From: Tetracentron sinense
Lineage: Eukaryota > Streptophyta > Magnoliopsida > Trochodendrales > Trochodendraceae
NCBI GenBank assembly: GCA_015143295.1
Contig: CM026556.1
Location: forward strand, 23,188,547-23,252,546
Direction: 5' to 3'
Length of the DNA stretch: 64,000 nucleotides
The notes under the pieces were generated by a model. It made no database searches. It had not been told where the DNA came from and saw only the letters and a list, made by a program, of their open reading frames with translations. Shown here one piece after another: positions 44,276-56,283 of this stretch (the stretch's first letter is position 1; each line of letters opens with the position of its first letter). A program made the translations under genes and the position numbers.

Positions 44276-47260
44276 AAGTTCATTATTAACAATAGGTAAA
44301 ATTCTGCCAAGTCTTCGGTAATATAACTGTTTCAGTCAACTCCTACAATACCTATATAAATAGTGTAACGAGGTATGAATCGTAATTTTTCCTATCGAAA
44401 CCATTACGTAATGGTTGTTACGTAACAATTTCAGCGAATTTTACTTCCATGACCATAACAAAATAGTAAAAACAATGGATTCGATTCAATCTGTACAGAG
44501 GTTTGTATCTCTTTTTCGATCATTAGAAAGCGGCAAAATGCTTGATTTTAGGGTTAAAAGATGAGATATAGATATAAAAATCAAAGGATATCAAAATAAT
44601 GAGTATGAAAGTTTTCAAACTCAAGATCTCTTGGTTCAATAAGGTCCATTAGTATTGTATGTTAGCGATCGTATCAGTATGACCAATATGATACGATAGG
44701 GTTGAAACTTAAGGATTTTTTTTAGTAATTGGCCATATTGTACTGTTTCCCTGAAATATCGTTATGTATCAACGGATGTGTATCGATATGCTCAATATTT
44801 TATACCATGCTCTAATATTAATAATGGTTGGTAGAAGGTTTGGTCTTCACTTATGATGCTATAATATAACACATTCGAGTACGTGTTTGAAAACAAGAAA
44901 AAATGATATTTACCTTTCTAAATCAAGGTTTTTAAATATCTGTGACGTATACGATATTCCCCAAATAAATATGTATGTCTCATGGTAAGGTTCCATGGTA
45001 TTACATTTTTACACTATATCGGCTAAATATCATGCGAAGATCACAAAATATCAACAATAATTTTTTTTCGATTAGAATATAAGTTGCAATATGCCAATCG
45101 ATATAAGGAAATGTCGATCAACATTTAAGATATTTGGGAATTTCTTTTTCTTCCTTAATTTCTATCAAATCTTCACCGAATCCATTTGGGTTTGTGTTGT
45201 TCAACCCCAAACCAACCAAAATCTATTGATAATCACAAGGTCAAGCACTCGGGGAGAATTTTTCTAGAAAAAAAATTGCAATAAAGGTAAATTTCTAACT
45301 ACTTTTAGAGTTTATGCTTAATAGTAGGCCATTCAACTTCAAATTTAAGTATGTTGATGTCTTTCCAGCAGATCTATATATTAGCTGAAAATATTTTATT
45401 TTCTTACAAAAAGATATTTCTAAAAATTATTTTTAATAAAAAAAATGATTTCAAAAATATTTATTCAAAATAAAAAAATTAATTTTGAGGCTTACTATTT
45501 GGTCAATATGGTAAAAAATTTAGTATGTTTTGTATGAAATATGAATATGCTTCTAGGTAAAAGCCATATGGATATATCTATAAAGGTGTACAACCACATG
45601 TAAGTACGTAACGGTGACAACTTATTACTCACAATATCCACCACTAGGAGTGCCTGCACTATGTTTGTGTATATAAAATGATATCATCATCCCATAAGTT
45701 GGAGTGTTGGACACAGTATTTTAGTTATGCCCAGTAGTATCGCCCTCCTAATCAGGAAAGAAACAATGACTTCAAGCCTCCACACAACTCTCTGTTCATA
45801 TAATGTATTAGAGCTTATATTTTTATTTTTATAATTATTAGATATATGAAACAATGTATTAATGTTACATTAATATCAAACTATCATACATTGTCATTAG
45901 CGCATCTCTTTGCCACCTTTCGAATTGCATCTCTGCGTACAAAATCATTATTTTTTTATCTTTTTGAATCATAAGTGTGCATTAATGTGTATTTTAGCAT
46001 TTCCTAAAGTTTCACTGAAATATCCACATTTTTCTAAATTCTTCCCCAATTTTCCCTCCAATGGTGAAAAGTCTGCCACTTCAATAATATCATGCAATAT
46101 ATCCCATTTCAAGCTGCAATGTATCCCACAATATCTACATTTAAAACCTTGTTCCAAATAAACAATTTCATCGTGTAAACAAGGAAATCCTACAAAAGTT
46201 GAGATCATTAAGCACAAGGTGTGCATTATGGGAAAAAAGAAATCTAAGGTTTTATTGACTGGCGTGTCACAAACATGTGTAACTCGGAATCTTACCACGA
46301 TTAAGTACCATAAAAGAGGGTTTAAGCACAAATTTAAACTTTAGTGCAAACAAGAAACTCTCTACGTAATGTAGGGTGACACGAAAATAAATCTGAAATA
46401 CATCTGTTAAATACATGAAACAGTGAGACTATCTGATGATGGAGTTACAAGTCACTATATTTAGTATGATGAAATGTTTAGGGAGGACATGAAACACGTA
46501 GATGCTGTACTTACAGTTGTAGTTAGAATGGGAAGTATATCTTTCCCCATGAAGTATGCCAAGTGACCTAGTTTTGAAGTCTCCCAAGAGTCAGTAGCTA
46601 ATCTTTTTCACTTTGACTTATTCTGCCTTAATTTAGCAACAAATATACCATACAAAAAGGGATATATATGCTTCACCTGCATCACTTGGTTGGGTGTAAC
46701 TTGGGTACAGTAAGCAGTGAGCTTTTGAGTCACATTTCACGGACAGAGACCTCAGCTCTCATATCTCCATTAATGGAACTTGCAAACTTTATCCAAAGCA
46801 TCAAAAACACTTTGTAAAGTTACTTCCTCCACAAGAACGATCTTGTCCCTTGATTTTGAACCAGAAGCTATAGATACTTGCCTTTTCTTCACCCCTATAA
46901 CCTGAAAAAAAAAAAAAAACTATAATAAGAGGGCGAGAGAGAGAGAGAGAGGTTGTGGGATTACCCTCTACGGATGTAGTTGGATGTGAAACCTCCTATG
47001 AATAAACAAAGTAAGCTAAGAAATGAGAGAACAGGTGATAAACAGAAAAATTAGTTAAGTGAAAGATACCAACCAAAGCAATTTTTTTCTTCCCGTGATA
47101 AATGGAACTAGGGAATATTAGAGAACAAAGAAGAGCATTGTAATAAGGTGAATGAGATACACTACACCATTCAAGTGTATCTCATCACAATATTAGATTA
47201 GCATCAATTAAGAATAGATTAGATTAGATTAGGTTGATTTACTTTCTAAGTAGTAGCCAC
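44276..47260. other. AT-rich spacer with gatacgata-type words
   Basis: Contains ttacgtaatggttgttacgtaa (palindromic, near 44403) and cgatac/gtatcg-rich words at 44660-44800, typical of decayed plant repeats. There is a (GA)n run at 46936-46951 and a perfect 11-bp hairpin tgagatacact/agtgtatctca at 47153-47184. ORFs at 45910-46331 have no family signature. Confidence 0.4.
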
Positions 47261-47459
47261 CGAGTGTTAAGGTCTGTGTGCAAGACCAGGTGGAAGTATG
47301 GTTATGTAAATGTGTATCCACATGTGATTGGTCCGTAGAAGCCACATATTTGAGGCTAGAGATGACTTGGGATTAGGGAATACCCACCATGATAACTTGT
47401 GATTGCTCTACAGTGGTCTTTTTTGTTCTCCAAACTCTAGGTAGTTACCCACCTTGAGT

Positions 47460-47610
47460 TTGAGGGGGGGTGTTGATGTGTGTGAGTTGCATTGTATCAG
47501 CCTATTAGGGGCATCTTTGTTTATTAGGCCTTTGTAGCCCTAATCTCAATCTAATGAAGTATTCTTCTCACATTCTCTTCTTATCTGATTTACAACATGG
47601 TATCAGAGCC
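47460..47610 (+). repeat. Short LTR between a purine tract and a primer site
   Basis: TGTTGATGTGTGTGAG (47472) to TTTACAACA (about 47597), about 126 bp. Before it is gagggggggg-type purine tract; after it is TGGTATCAGAGCC, the Met-tRNA primer site. The size would fit a TRIM or a small Ty1-like element. Broken relic. Confidence 0.6.
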
Positions 47611-48064
47611 ACCGACCCTTTGGTGACCTCTTAGCTCTTTTTTTTCTTTCGCGACAGGTGGTGCCGCCACCGCCCGCCAACTGTCAAACTTTTGATTGTT
47701 TTTTGTTTTAAATAAAAACCCTATCATCATCCTCTATACTTTTACCACCCTCGGGATCATTCTCATACCCATGCAACTCCTTGTTTCTTTCATTTATTGA
47801 AGACCTCTCCAACGAGAGTTTTTCTTTAAATCGCAGGCCATACTTCATATGCTTTGGGAGAAGATCATGACAGTCTGATCTAGTGGGTCACCGACTCCAA
47901 CAGACTCAAAATGAGAGGGATGCGACAAAGATGGACTTCACTGACTGGCGGTGACCACTAAGCACAATTGAATGTTCTAACTATTCGTCAAAAAATTATC
48001 AAAGAAGATCAAGAGTGAAGAATACTCGACTTGTGGCAAACCCATGAAAATCTCGATCATCATG

Positions 48065-48272
48065 TGTTCGAGGGGGAGTATTAGGGAAATATTATATTAG
48101 GAAAATAATTTTGTAATATCGATCTCATTGATAATCTTAGTTCAGTATCTTTAGTATATTAGGGTTATCTTTAATATTGTCTTTCTAAGTTAAGAGTTTT
48201 GGATTATTTATTTAAACCCTCTATGGGTCATTGTAATCCATCGAAGCTATTCAATAAATCAGTTTTTCTACA
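48065..48272 (+). repeat. Relic of a Ty1-like 3' LTR
   Basis: A purine tract cgagggggagta leads into tattagggaaatattatatt, typical of a plant copia LTR start. The block ends ...tttttctaca at 48272. The preceding 470 bp contain no intact coding sequence. Confidence 0.55.
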
Positions 48273-50309
48273 GGGAAAACAAGGCAAATCCATGTAGCAA
48301 TTAAGAAGGGTTTCCACTATATATAGTACGTACTTCTAATCATCAGATTGAGTTTTCATGCAATCATTTTTGTCAAGACAAGTAATCTTTTAATATCATA
48401 GCCAGTCATGCTATACATGTGAAATTTCCGCTAGTCACAAATGAATTAAGAGTAAAGACTAACAGCAACCTAATCTAATGATAATGAGTGCATCTCCAGG
48501 GTAATATCGGTTCCCAAATCCTTTTCTTATTATAAAAAACAAAACAGTTTCAATCCCCATCGAAATTGAGACAATCTAAAAGCCCTATTCCATAAGGCAT
48601 GTTTCCTATTCCATAGTTTGTATGTTGAGAAAATTTATGAAATAGCTCAATGTATTCTACATCTATAGATTTTTTGTCAATCCATAGATCTACAATCATT
48701 AAAATCAAGATCAAAGTCATATAGTCCAAATTTTTGAAATAAGTAAAAATACAAGAAAGAGTGATAATATATTAGCATTAATACTTCCATTTGAAGGTTG
48801 ATATAATTATATATAGCTTGTGCATGATCTATCATATCCGCAAACTAATCTAATTTTTTAATAAAATACTTCTCCATGTGTAATCTCATCCTGGTTTAAA
48901 AATAACCCCGATATATCCCAAATATCTTTTCATATTGGTAGTGCAGGGGTCGAAATATCCCTCACATGTATGTTTTTTAACAAAATATTCATAAATATAA
49001 TCCCCAAGAACTTATTGATATATTGCACGAAGTAATTTCCGTCAAATTATATTCGTTAGGGATATTTCACCTATTAGTATATAAAAATGTAGGTAATATC
49101 GACAAAGATGAGGGATTTAGGAATGTTTTGAAGGAAATTAGCGGATTTGAGAGATTTTTTATTTTCTTGAGAAATCACCCACTTGTACCAAGAACATTTA
49201 CCTACATTTGTCATTGGAGTAAAAGTGCATCCCATGTGCACTACTACGTGTGGCAGAAATGTTCTAACAAGGTAACGACTTTTCGTTAAATTAGAATGGG
49301 TTGCATGAAAATAGCTAAGGACAAATACATCAATTGGATTTTAATTTCTACTAGACTTTTAAGTTCAATTTCAAATTCGTACTTTAGGAGTGGAAATTGA
49401 GGAAAAATCAAAATTTTCCAAAGTAGCATAACTACATGTAGCTAGGATTGAAGTTCTTGGGTGAGTTGGATCAGGGATGTATAATATATAGAAACTCTGA
49501 TTGGTATTGTATTGTCCTAATGATTGAGGGATGAAATAAAATATTTTATGTAAGGTATCAAATATTATAGATCCAGGCAATATCCATTGTTGCCAGCGCA
49601 AATCTTTGCACCCCATTCCATAATCCCACTAAGCTCTTATGTACCTTGTTATCTTTTTTAATTCTGATTATTAAATGTGTATAAATTTGTTTCAACTTTC
49701 AACATTTACGGAAGTTCACTGGAAATTTCATTTTTTTTCTATTATCGCAATGTTTTCCCTCAATGTGCGATAGATTCCCCGGTTAAACGCTAGATCTCGC
49801 GCTGTAGATTTGTTCCACAGGTGAGACATAATACCGCAATACGCAAAGTCAAAACCTGATCTCATCGCAAAATTAGATTAGAATTAATAACTATAGAATT
49901 GATTATTAGGATTTCAATTAGAGTAGGTTCCATCGTGAGGTCAAGGTAATCTCGATATAAAATCCAATGGAGGTTCATGTAATTCACCCATGGTATTCAA
50001 TTAAGTGTAGTCTCGTTCATGGTATCAGGGACCAGGCTCAATCGGATCGGCTTTGACATTGCTACCTTGAATTGCTGCTAGTCAAGTCAACACACGTTGG
50101 CCACTTCAGATTCCTTACACTTTAGCATACATTGAAGCCAACCCTAATGCAGGTAGTTTCCTGAGGTGGCTTACTGTGATTTCAGTTTTACCCTTCACAG
50201 TGATCATGTTCTGGTCTGCATCCTTACCTCAAAAGCTGGAACATGGCAAAACCACACTCTCAAACTGGCACCACCCCCCCTCACCCTACACCCTCCCTTT
50301 CACTAAAAT
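48273..50309. other. AT-rich spacer
   Basis: No gene or paired repeat recognised. A ggtatcaggg at 50024 resembles a primer site but has no LTR end beside it. Confidence 0.4.
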
Positions 50310-50545
50310 TAGGGGTGTCAATAGATGGGCCGACTAATCCAATAATAACGGCTGGGCCATCTAAAAAATATGTTGCATTTGTTGGCCTAAAAACCCAAAC
50401 GGGCATAATTAGGAGGGGTTAGTGGGCTAAGCTTGGTAGAAGCCTACCGAAACAAGCACAAGCTTTAGGGAATTCAAACCCAAGCCCAACCCAATTAAAA
50501 ATAGGGCCACTGGGCTACAGCGGGCAGGTTTGACTTAACACCCTA
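50310..50545. mobile_element. Possible hAT-type MITE
   Basis: Left end taggggtgtcaatagatggg and right end, reversed, tagggtgttaagtcaaacct. The inside has aagcccaacccaat words in both senses. No clear 8-bp duplication was found. Confidence 0.45.
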
Positions 50546-51560
50546 CAACAATCGTTCTTGTAATAAACCATGATGGATTATCTTTGTAGTCATTACAGCA
50601 GTGAACATCTTGGGCACTATGCTTTTTGAAGAGTCCATCGTTGATAGGTTTCCTTACATTACCGAGAAGTTGTTGACAACCCTTTTGATGGCTACTTCCT
50701 CGGTATACCTATCCATTCATGGCCTCTACAAATTCTACCCATCTAAGTTAAGAGCCTTTTTAAAAACGCTTACACATCAAAGTCAAACACCATCCAATGC
50801 AGCCTAACTGGCTTTGCCACAGTACTCAATGGTTTAGGCGATTAGACTTGGCTAGGACAATATAAATGATAAATTAGTATAATATATATACAAAATATTA
50901 ACATAAATAAGAGATATATAATTAGTTTGAAGTTTTTAACTTCTAAAGGACTGCTTGATCTGAAGGGAGGTCGGGCCGGTTTTGAATGTCGATACGCTCA
51001 ACATGTCGAGCACGGAAAAAGATAATCGGATAGATGTATGGTTTATCAGTGATTTGAACAAATGACAAAAAAAAAAAAAAAAAAGGCAAACATGGAAATT
51101 TTGGCAATGAAACTCAGGAATGTTTAAAAATAGAGTTATACACCTTCTAGATTAAACACATTTAAAAAACAACCAATGACATACGAGATTGTACTGAGAA
51201 GAATGTAAAGATGTGATCTGACGTCGTGACGATAATGTATGATTGATCTAGTTTCATTAGCGATCAAGCATAATTCATAATTTATAAGATTTATAATAAT
51301 CCAAAAACATACAATAAATTTGGTGTAGAACTAAATCAATATTAGTTTAAATATTAATTTTTGTCCATATAATAAAAGTTCTTATATGGCACATCATTTT
51401 TGAAATATAAAAAAAAATTGTAATTAGTACTAAAAATAGTATGTTAACTTATAATTTTAAGTTAACAACTTTAACGTTATAAATTTTGTACTTAAACTAG
51501 TATGGAATTTATATATATAAATAAGGATTACAGATTAGTCAAAGTGGTAGTATATTTATT
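50546..51560. other. AT-rich spacer
   Basis: A poly-A run lies near 51067. No gene recognised. Confidence 0.4.
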
Positions 51561-51564
51561 ATTT

Positions 51565-51855
51565 TAAAAAAGCCTAATGGCATATCTCTATCAACAATAA
51601 TAATTTAATTATAAAAATTATTAAAAAATTGATTAATTTTTTTATATTTACTAAAAAAGACAGTATGGGCATAATCTTACTACCCATAATAATTTAATTA
51701 TTATAAAATTTATTAAAGAAATTTTGAAAAGAAAAAAACATATAACTAAAAAGCCTTTAGTGGCATAATCTATTACCTAAAATAATTTTTCATTAAAAAA
51801 ATATTATTAGAAAATTATTGATTTTAATATTACTAAAAACAATATTAAAAGGTTA
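51565..51855. repeat. AT-rich repeat, about three diverged units of 90-110 bp
   Basis: Each unit has a form of taatggcataatct, acccataataattt and ttattaaaaaattgatt, followed by actaaaaa. Units begin near 51568, 51660 and 51752. Confidence 0.55.
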
Positions 51856-52707
51856 GTACCAAAGAGTGAAGGTAGCATTACCCTTGACTTGTTAGGGTTT
51901 AAACAGTTAAAGGTTAAAACAAATAAAAGTAACAGAGGGTGCAGGGAAGAGTTAGCATTACCCTTTTAAGGTTTTCCAACTCTAAAGTCTCGTAGACTTC
52001 AGAACAGAAACCCAGAAGAAAAAAAAAACAAGCCAGAGCTCAGAAAGGAGGAAGAGACGAAGAAGGGGAGAAACCTTGGCTGGCGTTTGCAACGGCAGGG
52101 TGACTGGGAACGGGCGACAGTACCCTCTTATCTTCTTTTTTTCTCTACTCTCAAGTCTCAAGTTTAACCCTTTTTTATTCCTTCTCCAGCAAAAAATATT
52201 CAAAGGCTCAAAAAAAAAAAACTCTTGGCCTTTGCAAGTTGCCAGGAATGATCGGTGAGATTTTTCAAATTTTAAAGCATCGTTTTTTTTTAGGGATGCT
52301 TGCACGATCACTCTTTGTCGATATCGGTGAGTTATCTACGTATAGCGTCGATATATCTCCAATAACTCCTGACATAAGTGTATTTTTTTCCACCGCCTCT
52401 AGAGACATCAGGTCCCACCGATATCGAAAAATATCAGCGAATATCGCCGATATTGTGAAATTCGAACCTTGTGGTTTCGGATCTAATCCCCTGGGCGACA
52501 AGTTGCACGAGCTCCACTCCCCACGTCACCTACTAAATGGGTAAATGATATCCAAGCGCAAAAAAAAAGACTCGTGACTTGCGAGTTGCTTTTCAGTTTG
52601 ACAGCGCCACCTATCTCCAAGCATTTAAACTTTCCCCAATGCCCTTCATTTCTATTTCTCCTCCATGTCCATCTTCTTGGGTTCTCTCTCGGTCGGCGCC
52701 CTCTGAG
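51856..52707. other. Spacer with cgatatcgg-type repeat words
   Basis: At 52315-52470 there are tcgatatcggtga, ccaccgatatcg and atatcgccgatatt words in both orientations, which may be a decayed inverted-repeat element. No gene is recognised in the overlapping short ORFs. Confidence 0.4.
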
Positions 52708-52765
52708 NNNNNNNNNNNNNNNNNNNNNNNNNNNNNNNNNNNNNNNNNNNNNNNNNNNNNNNNNN
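52708..52765. other. Assembly gap (58 N)
   Basis: Unknown bases. ORFs drawn across it are artefacts. Confidence 1.
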
Positions 52766-53939
52766 TCCTACACCTCATGTCCCCTCCTCTATTGTAGAGG
52801 TTTAATCAACTTCGTAACCCTAGATGCCCACAGACTAACAACCATTAAACTCTTTTTGTTTGCCATTAATGGCTCTTTTCCTATCATCTAACGAAATCAT
52901 GTTTCCCCCTAAATTGGTTTGATCATTTTACACAAACACTCCCAATCCCTATTTCGGCATAATTGTGAATCACTCATCCCAATTCCGCCGATATCACATC
53001 CGTGTGTTTGAGGGAAAAACATCTCTTTTTTTCCCCGCTAAATGGCAAAACTCTTAAACATTCCTCATTGCTCCTTCCCACCTGTGTGCATGGTCCGTGG
53101 AACACACAGAAGGATTTGATGTGATAGAACACTCAAGAGATGTGGATCAGCAAAACTTCACTACCCCTTTCCACCTAACCCAAGTTCAAGCGCTCACGGC
53201 TGTGCAGGGAAGTATCTTACATCCTTTGCTGTCTCTCATGTGGTGCATCCTATCCTCCACAGGTCCCTTGATTTCCTATTCATTGTCCAATGTATGGTAT
53301 GCATTTAAAAGGCAAATCGGGTGTCCTCCCTTTTAGAGGTCAAGTCCTTGACCAAAATCTTTAGGCACTTCAATGACCATTCTCTTCCCAATCTGATTTG
53401 TCTTTGCAGATGACTTCCATTTATAGCAAAGCCAGCATCCAAAGGATGGGCTATATCAGAATGAAATCCAGACGTCTGGACTCCCAAAGCTCGGCTCTTC
53501 TCGTCCTCTAGTCTCCACCTTCTGGTTTCTTTCATCTCCCATCCTCCGTCCATCATCTAATCCATACTCCCCGCCTACTACCTTCCCTCAGTCCCCTCTT
53601 CTTCTTCAGCAGTCCCAGTAGCAAATCAGCTCCAGCTGATGTTCTTGAGGCTAAGCACAACCAGAGTCAACAGATGAGCTTCAGGTTGAGTAGCACCCCC
53701 AGGATGAGTTGCCTGTACAGCCTGAGTTTATAGTGGATGCTGGAGAGATTTCAGAGAGTTCTCATAGATAGAAGTCTCCTCTTTTTTAGGACCCTGGTCA
53801 CTTCTATGAGGCTCCTAGCAGGCCAGTTGCATCTGAGGAGCAGATGAGCACCATAGCAGGGCAGATAACCTCCATGGCCTCCAGTTTAAATCAGTTTCAG
53901 CTAGAGATGAGGATGGGCCAATTGAGATTTCAGGAGTAG

Positions 53940-54632
53940 ATGAGAGCCTCTATGCTTTCTTTCATTGCTGAGACTAGAGCCAGCATAGCTTCCATCCAAT
54001 CAGAGACTAGGGCGTGCTTTCAGAGCCTCCAATCAGCTTCTTTAGACAGATTTTCAGTGATTGAGTCTGGGATGATCAACATCCCCAAGGAAGTGCAGAG
54101 CTTGTTAGATTCCATAGAGCCAAGATTGGCTGCAATTGAAGATTCCTTGGATGTCACCAAGAATAGGGTTGACTCAGCTCTAGGCCTAATAGATAGGAAA
54201 TCTATAGATGCCTCTGAGCAAAGCATTCAGCTCAATGCTATGATATCAGTGATGAAGACCAAGATTGAAGTCACTAAGAAGCATCTCAAGTATCAAAATC
54301 CCATCATTGATAAGATGTCTTCTCACCTTGGCCAACAAGCAAATGTTATGGTTCAAATGGCCAAGGAGGTGAATAAGGTCAATCTTGAAATATCTAAGGT
54401 GAAGCAGCAATCCTTCAAAGTCTTAAAGGCCAAACATCCAAAATCTTCCAAACTTCATTCTATTCCACCCTCTTCCAATGAAATTTCAAGTAGTAATAGC
54501 TCTGGAGGTGATGAAGATGAAGTTGTAGAAGAAGAAGAAAAGGCTCAGGGAAATGAAGATGTAGGCCCTTCAGATGACATTTTCAAAAAGGTTGCAGATC
54601 TCATCAAGAAACAGAAGAAGGATGAACTATAG
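53940..54632 (+). mobile_element. Coiled-coil ORF inside the LTR element
   Basis: 230 codons: a long amphipathic stretch rich in Ile, Ser, Gln and Leu (FIAETRASIASIQSE, SLLDSIEPRLAAIEDSLD), then a Ser- and Glu/Asp-rich tail (SSNSSGGDEDEVVEEEE) and a basic end (KKVADLIKKQKKDEL). I recognise no catalytic motif. ORFs of this kind occur between the core and the 3' LTR in plant elements, where their role is unknown. It is not a host gene: a purine tract and LTR follow 530 bp later. Confidence 0.55.
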
Positions 54633-55168
54633 TTTCTTTTTCTCTTTTTTTGATGTTGACATAGGGGGAGAAAGAAATGTAATTAATTGTTTTTATCTTT
54701 TGACTAAAATGAATGAAATATCAATTTTTGAGTATCTTTATATCATCCTTTAATTATTTTTTTTCCTAGAAATTTAATTGAGAACTCTGAATTAATCATT
54801 GATCATATTTGTTGAAAATTTCAAACATTGATAAATCTTGTTATGGAACTTCTCTTGGTTTTAAAACCATATCTTGTACAATTATATCATAGAACTTCTC
54901 TTGATTCGAAGATCATCTCATAATTGGTTGTTTACTTAAAGAGTGATCTCTTATAATACAAATTGATAAGATCAAAATCCCTTTGTGGAACTTCTCTTGG
55001 TATTTTTTATACCTATCTAAAATGTGCCTCTAAGTATAAAATTGCTTTAAATCTGTATATGCATATGTTTAGGGGGAGCTTACCTCTTGTTTTACTTGAT
55101 TTATATTCTGAGGCAGAGCTCAATCCTATTTCATTACATTATTATGTCATCATCAAAAAGGGGGAGAT

Positions 55169-56283
55169 TGTTAGCCTCAGGGTTACAACCATTGGTACCC
55201 CTATGAATTTTGATTATAACACAATAATGAAATGAATATTATGGTACTAATAATTCTGTTTTAAGTGCTTGAACATTTCGGAATGCAAGATTTCTAGCAC
55301 TCCTATCATGACAAAAGGATGGAAACTCAAGTATAAACAATTGAACATCCAAGATAAGACCATAGTCCAAGTCGGGTCCCTTAAGACAAAGACAAATCAC
55401 AAGACCCAAGTCAAGTCAAGATCAACTCTCAAGAAACTTCAAATGTAATTTTTATTTGTTGAGAGTACCTAGGACTAATGTAAAAATTCCTCAAAAGCTT
55501 TGGTATGTTGAAAGCTCAAAAGATCATAGATTGACCATAGAAGCCTAGGACACTTTTTGATAATCACTCTAAGGCCCTAAGGATAATTAAAATCATGTTA
55601 AAAATAGTCATTTGACCTAGGAAATCAATCCCATCTCTTTGGTCTGATCCAAGACAGAATTCAGAAAATCTGTTCTGAATTCGTCGATGAAATCTCAGAG
55701 TGTTCTAAATTCGGCGATGAATTGATGACAGAAAAAATAAAATTGCTTACTATCTTCATAATTCGGGGACAAATTAAAGTGGGAACTCCACTTCGTCGAC
55801 GAATTAAAGCCTGAAGTAGAAAATCATTATAACGACTAGTTTTCAAGGGCCTAAAACCCATTTAATGCTCATCAACGGCTATATTGGATCAAGTGCTATA
55901 AAAGGAGTTCATTTACGAACTAAAACTAACTCTTGATCACTACAATAACTCTTATTGATCACTCATTCATTGTCTTTGATTTCTTACTCACTTAAATACA
56001 TAGAAATCCCCAAATTTCTCTTGAGCTCATTTAACTCCAATATCTTTTGAGAAACTTTATTAGAGTTTGTACTTCATTCTTATCCAGCTCATTATAGGAG
56101 CTTTTCATTTCAGATTTTCAAATCCAAAGTCATCTATTAAGGTTAGTCGAGAATCTAAGATTCTTGCACTGAAGGTCCAGCTTCAGTTTTATCAAGAGAG
56201 GGAGGTACTCTTGAAAGGTTTTAGCTCGGCCTAAAGGAGAGCTTGTAAAGGTTGCATCTCGACCTATAAGAGAGATTGTAGAG
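55169..56283 (+). repeat. 3' LTR, left part
   Basis: Starts TGTTAGCC right after the purine tract. Contains the TATA box at 55896 and a GTCGAC-type repeat cluster just upstream of it. Confidence 0.65.

Larger units (their letters stand above)
52900..56283 (+). mobile_element. LTR element, 3' part (internal ORF, purine tract, LTR)
   Basis: The internal part holds a coiled-coil ORF (53940-54632). A purine tract aaaaaggggga (55156-55166) leads into the LTR start TGTTAGCCTCAGGG at 55169. The LTR has a TATA box (ctataaaag, 55896) and, before it, gtcgacgaa-type repeats (55668-55810). At 56283/56284 it is cut by the LTR of the gag-only element. Gag and pol were not recognised in the part present, and the upstream limit is uncertain. 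Broken. Confidence 0.65.

Noticed and set aside
45910-46331. Overlapping ORFs of 83 and 120 codons
   Set aside because: No family motif, biased composition, both strands open in AT-rich DNA.
50024-50040. catggtatcaggg as an LTR primer site
   Set aside because: No LTR end next to it and it differs from the primer consensus in the last bases.
52574-52891. 105-codon ORF across the N run
   Set aside because: The frame across 58 unknown bases is meaningless.
54020-54226. Minus-strand ORF opposite the coiled-coil frame
   Set aside because: Shadow of the longer + strand frame, without any motif.
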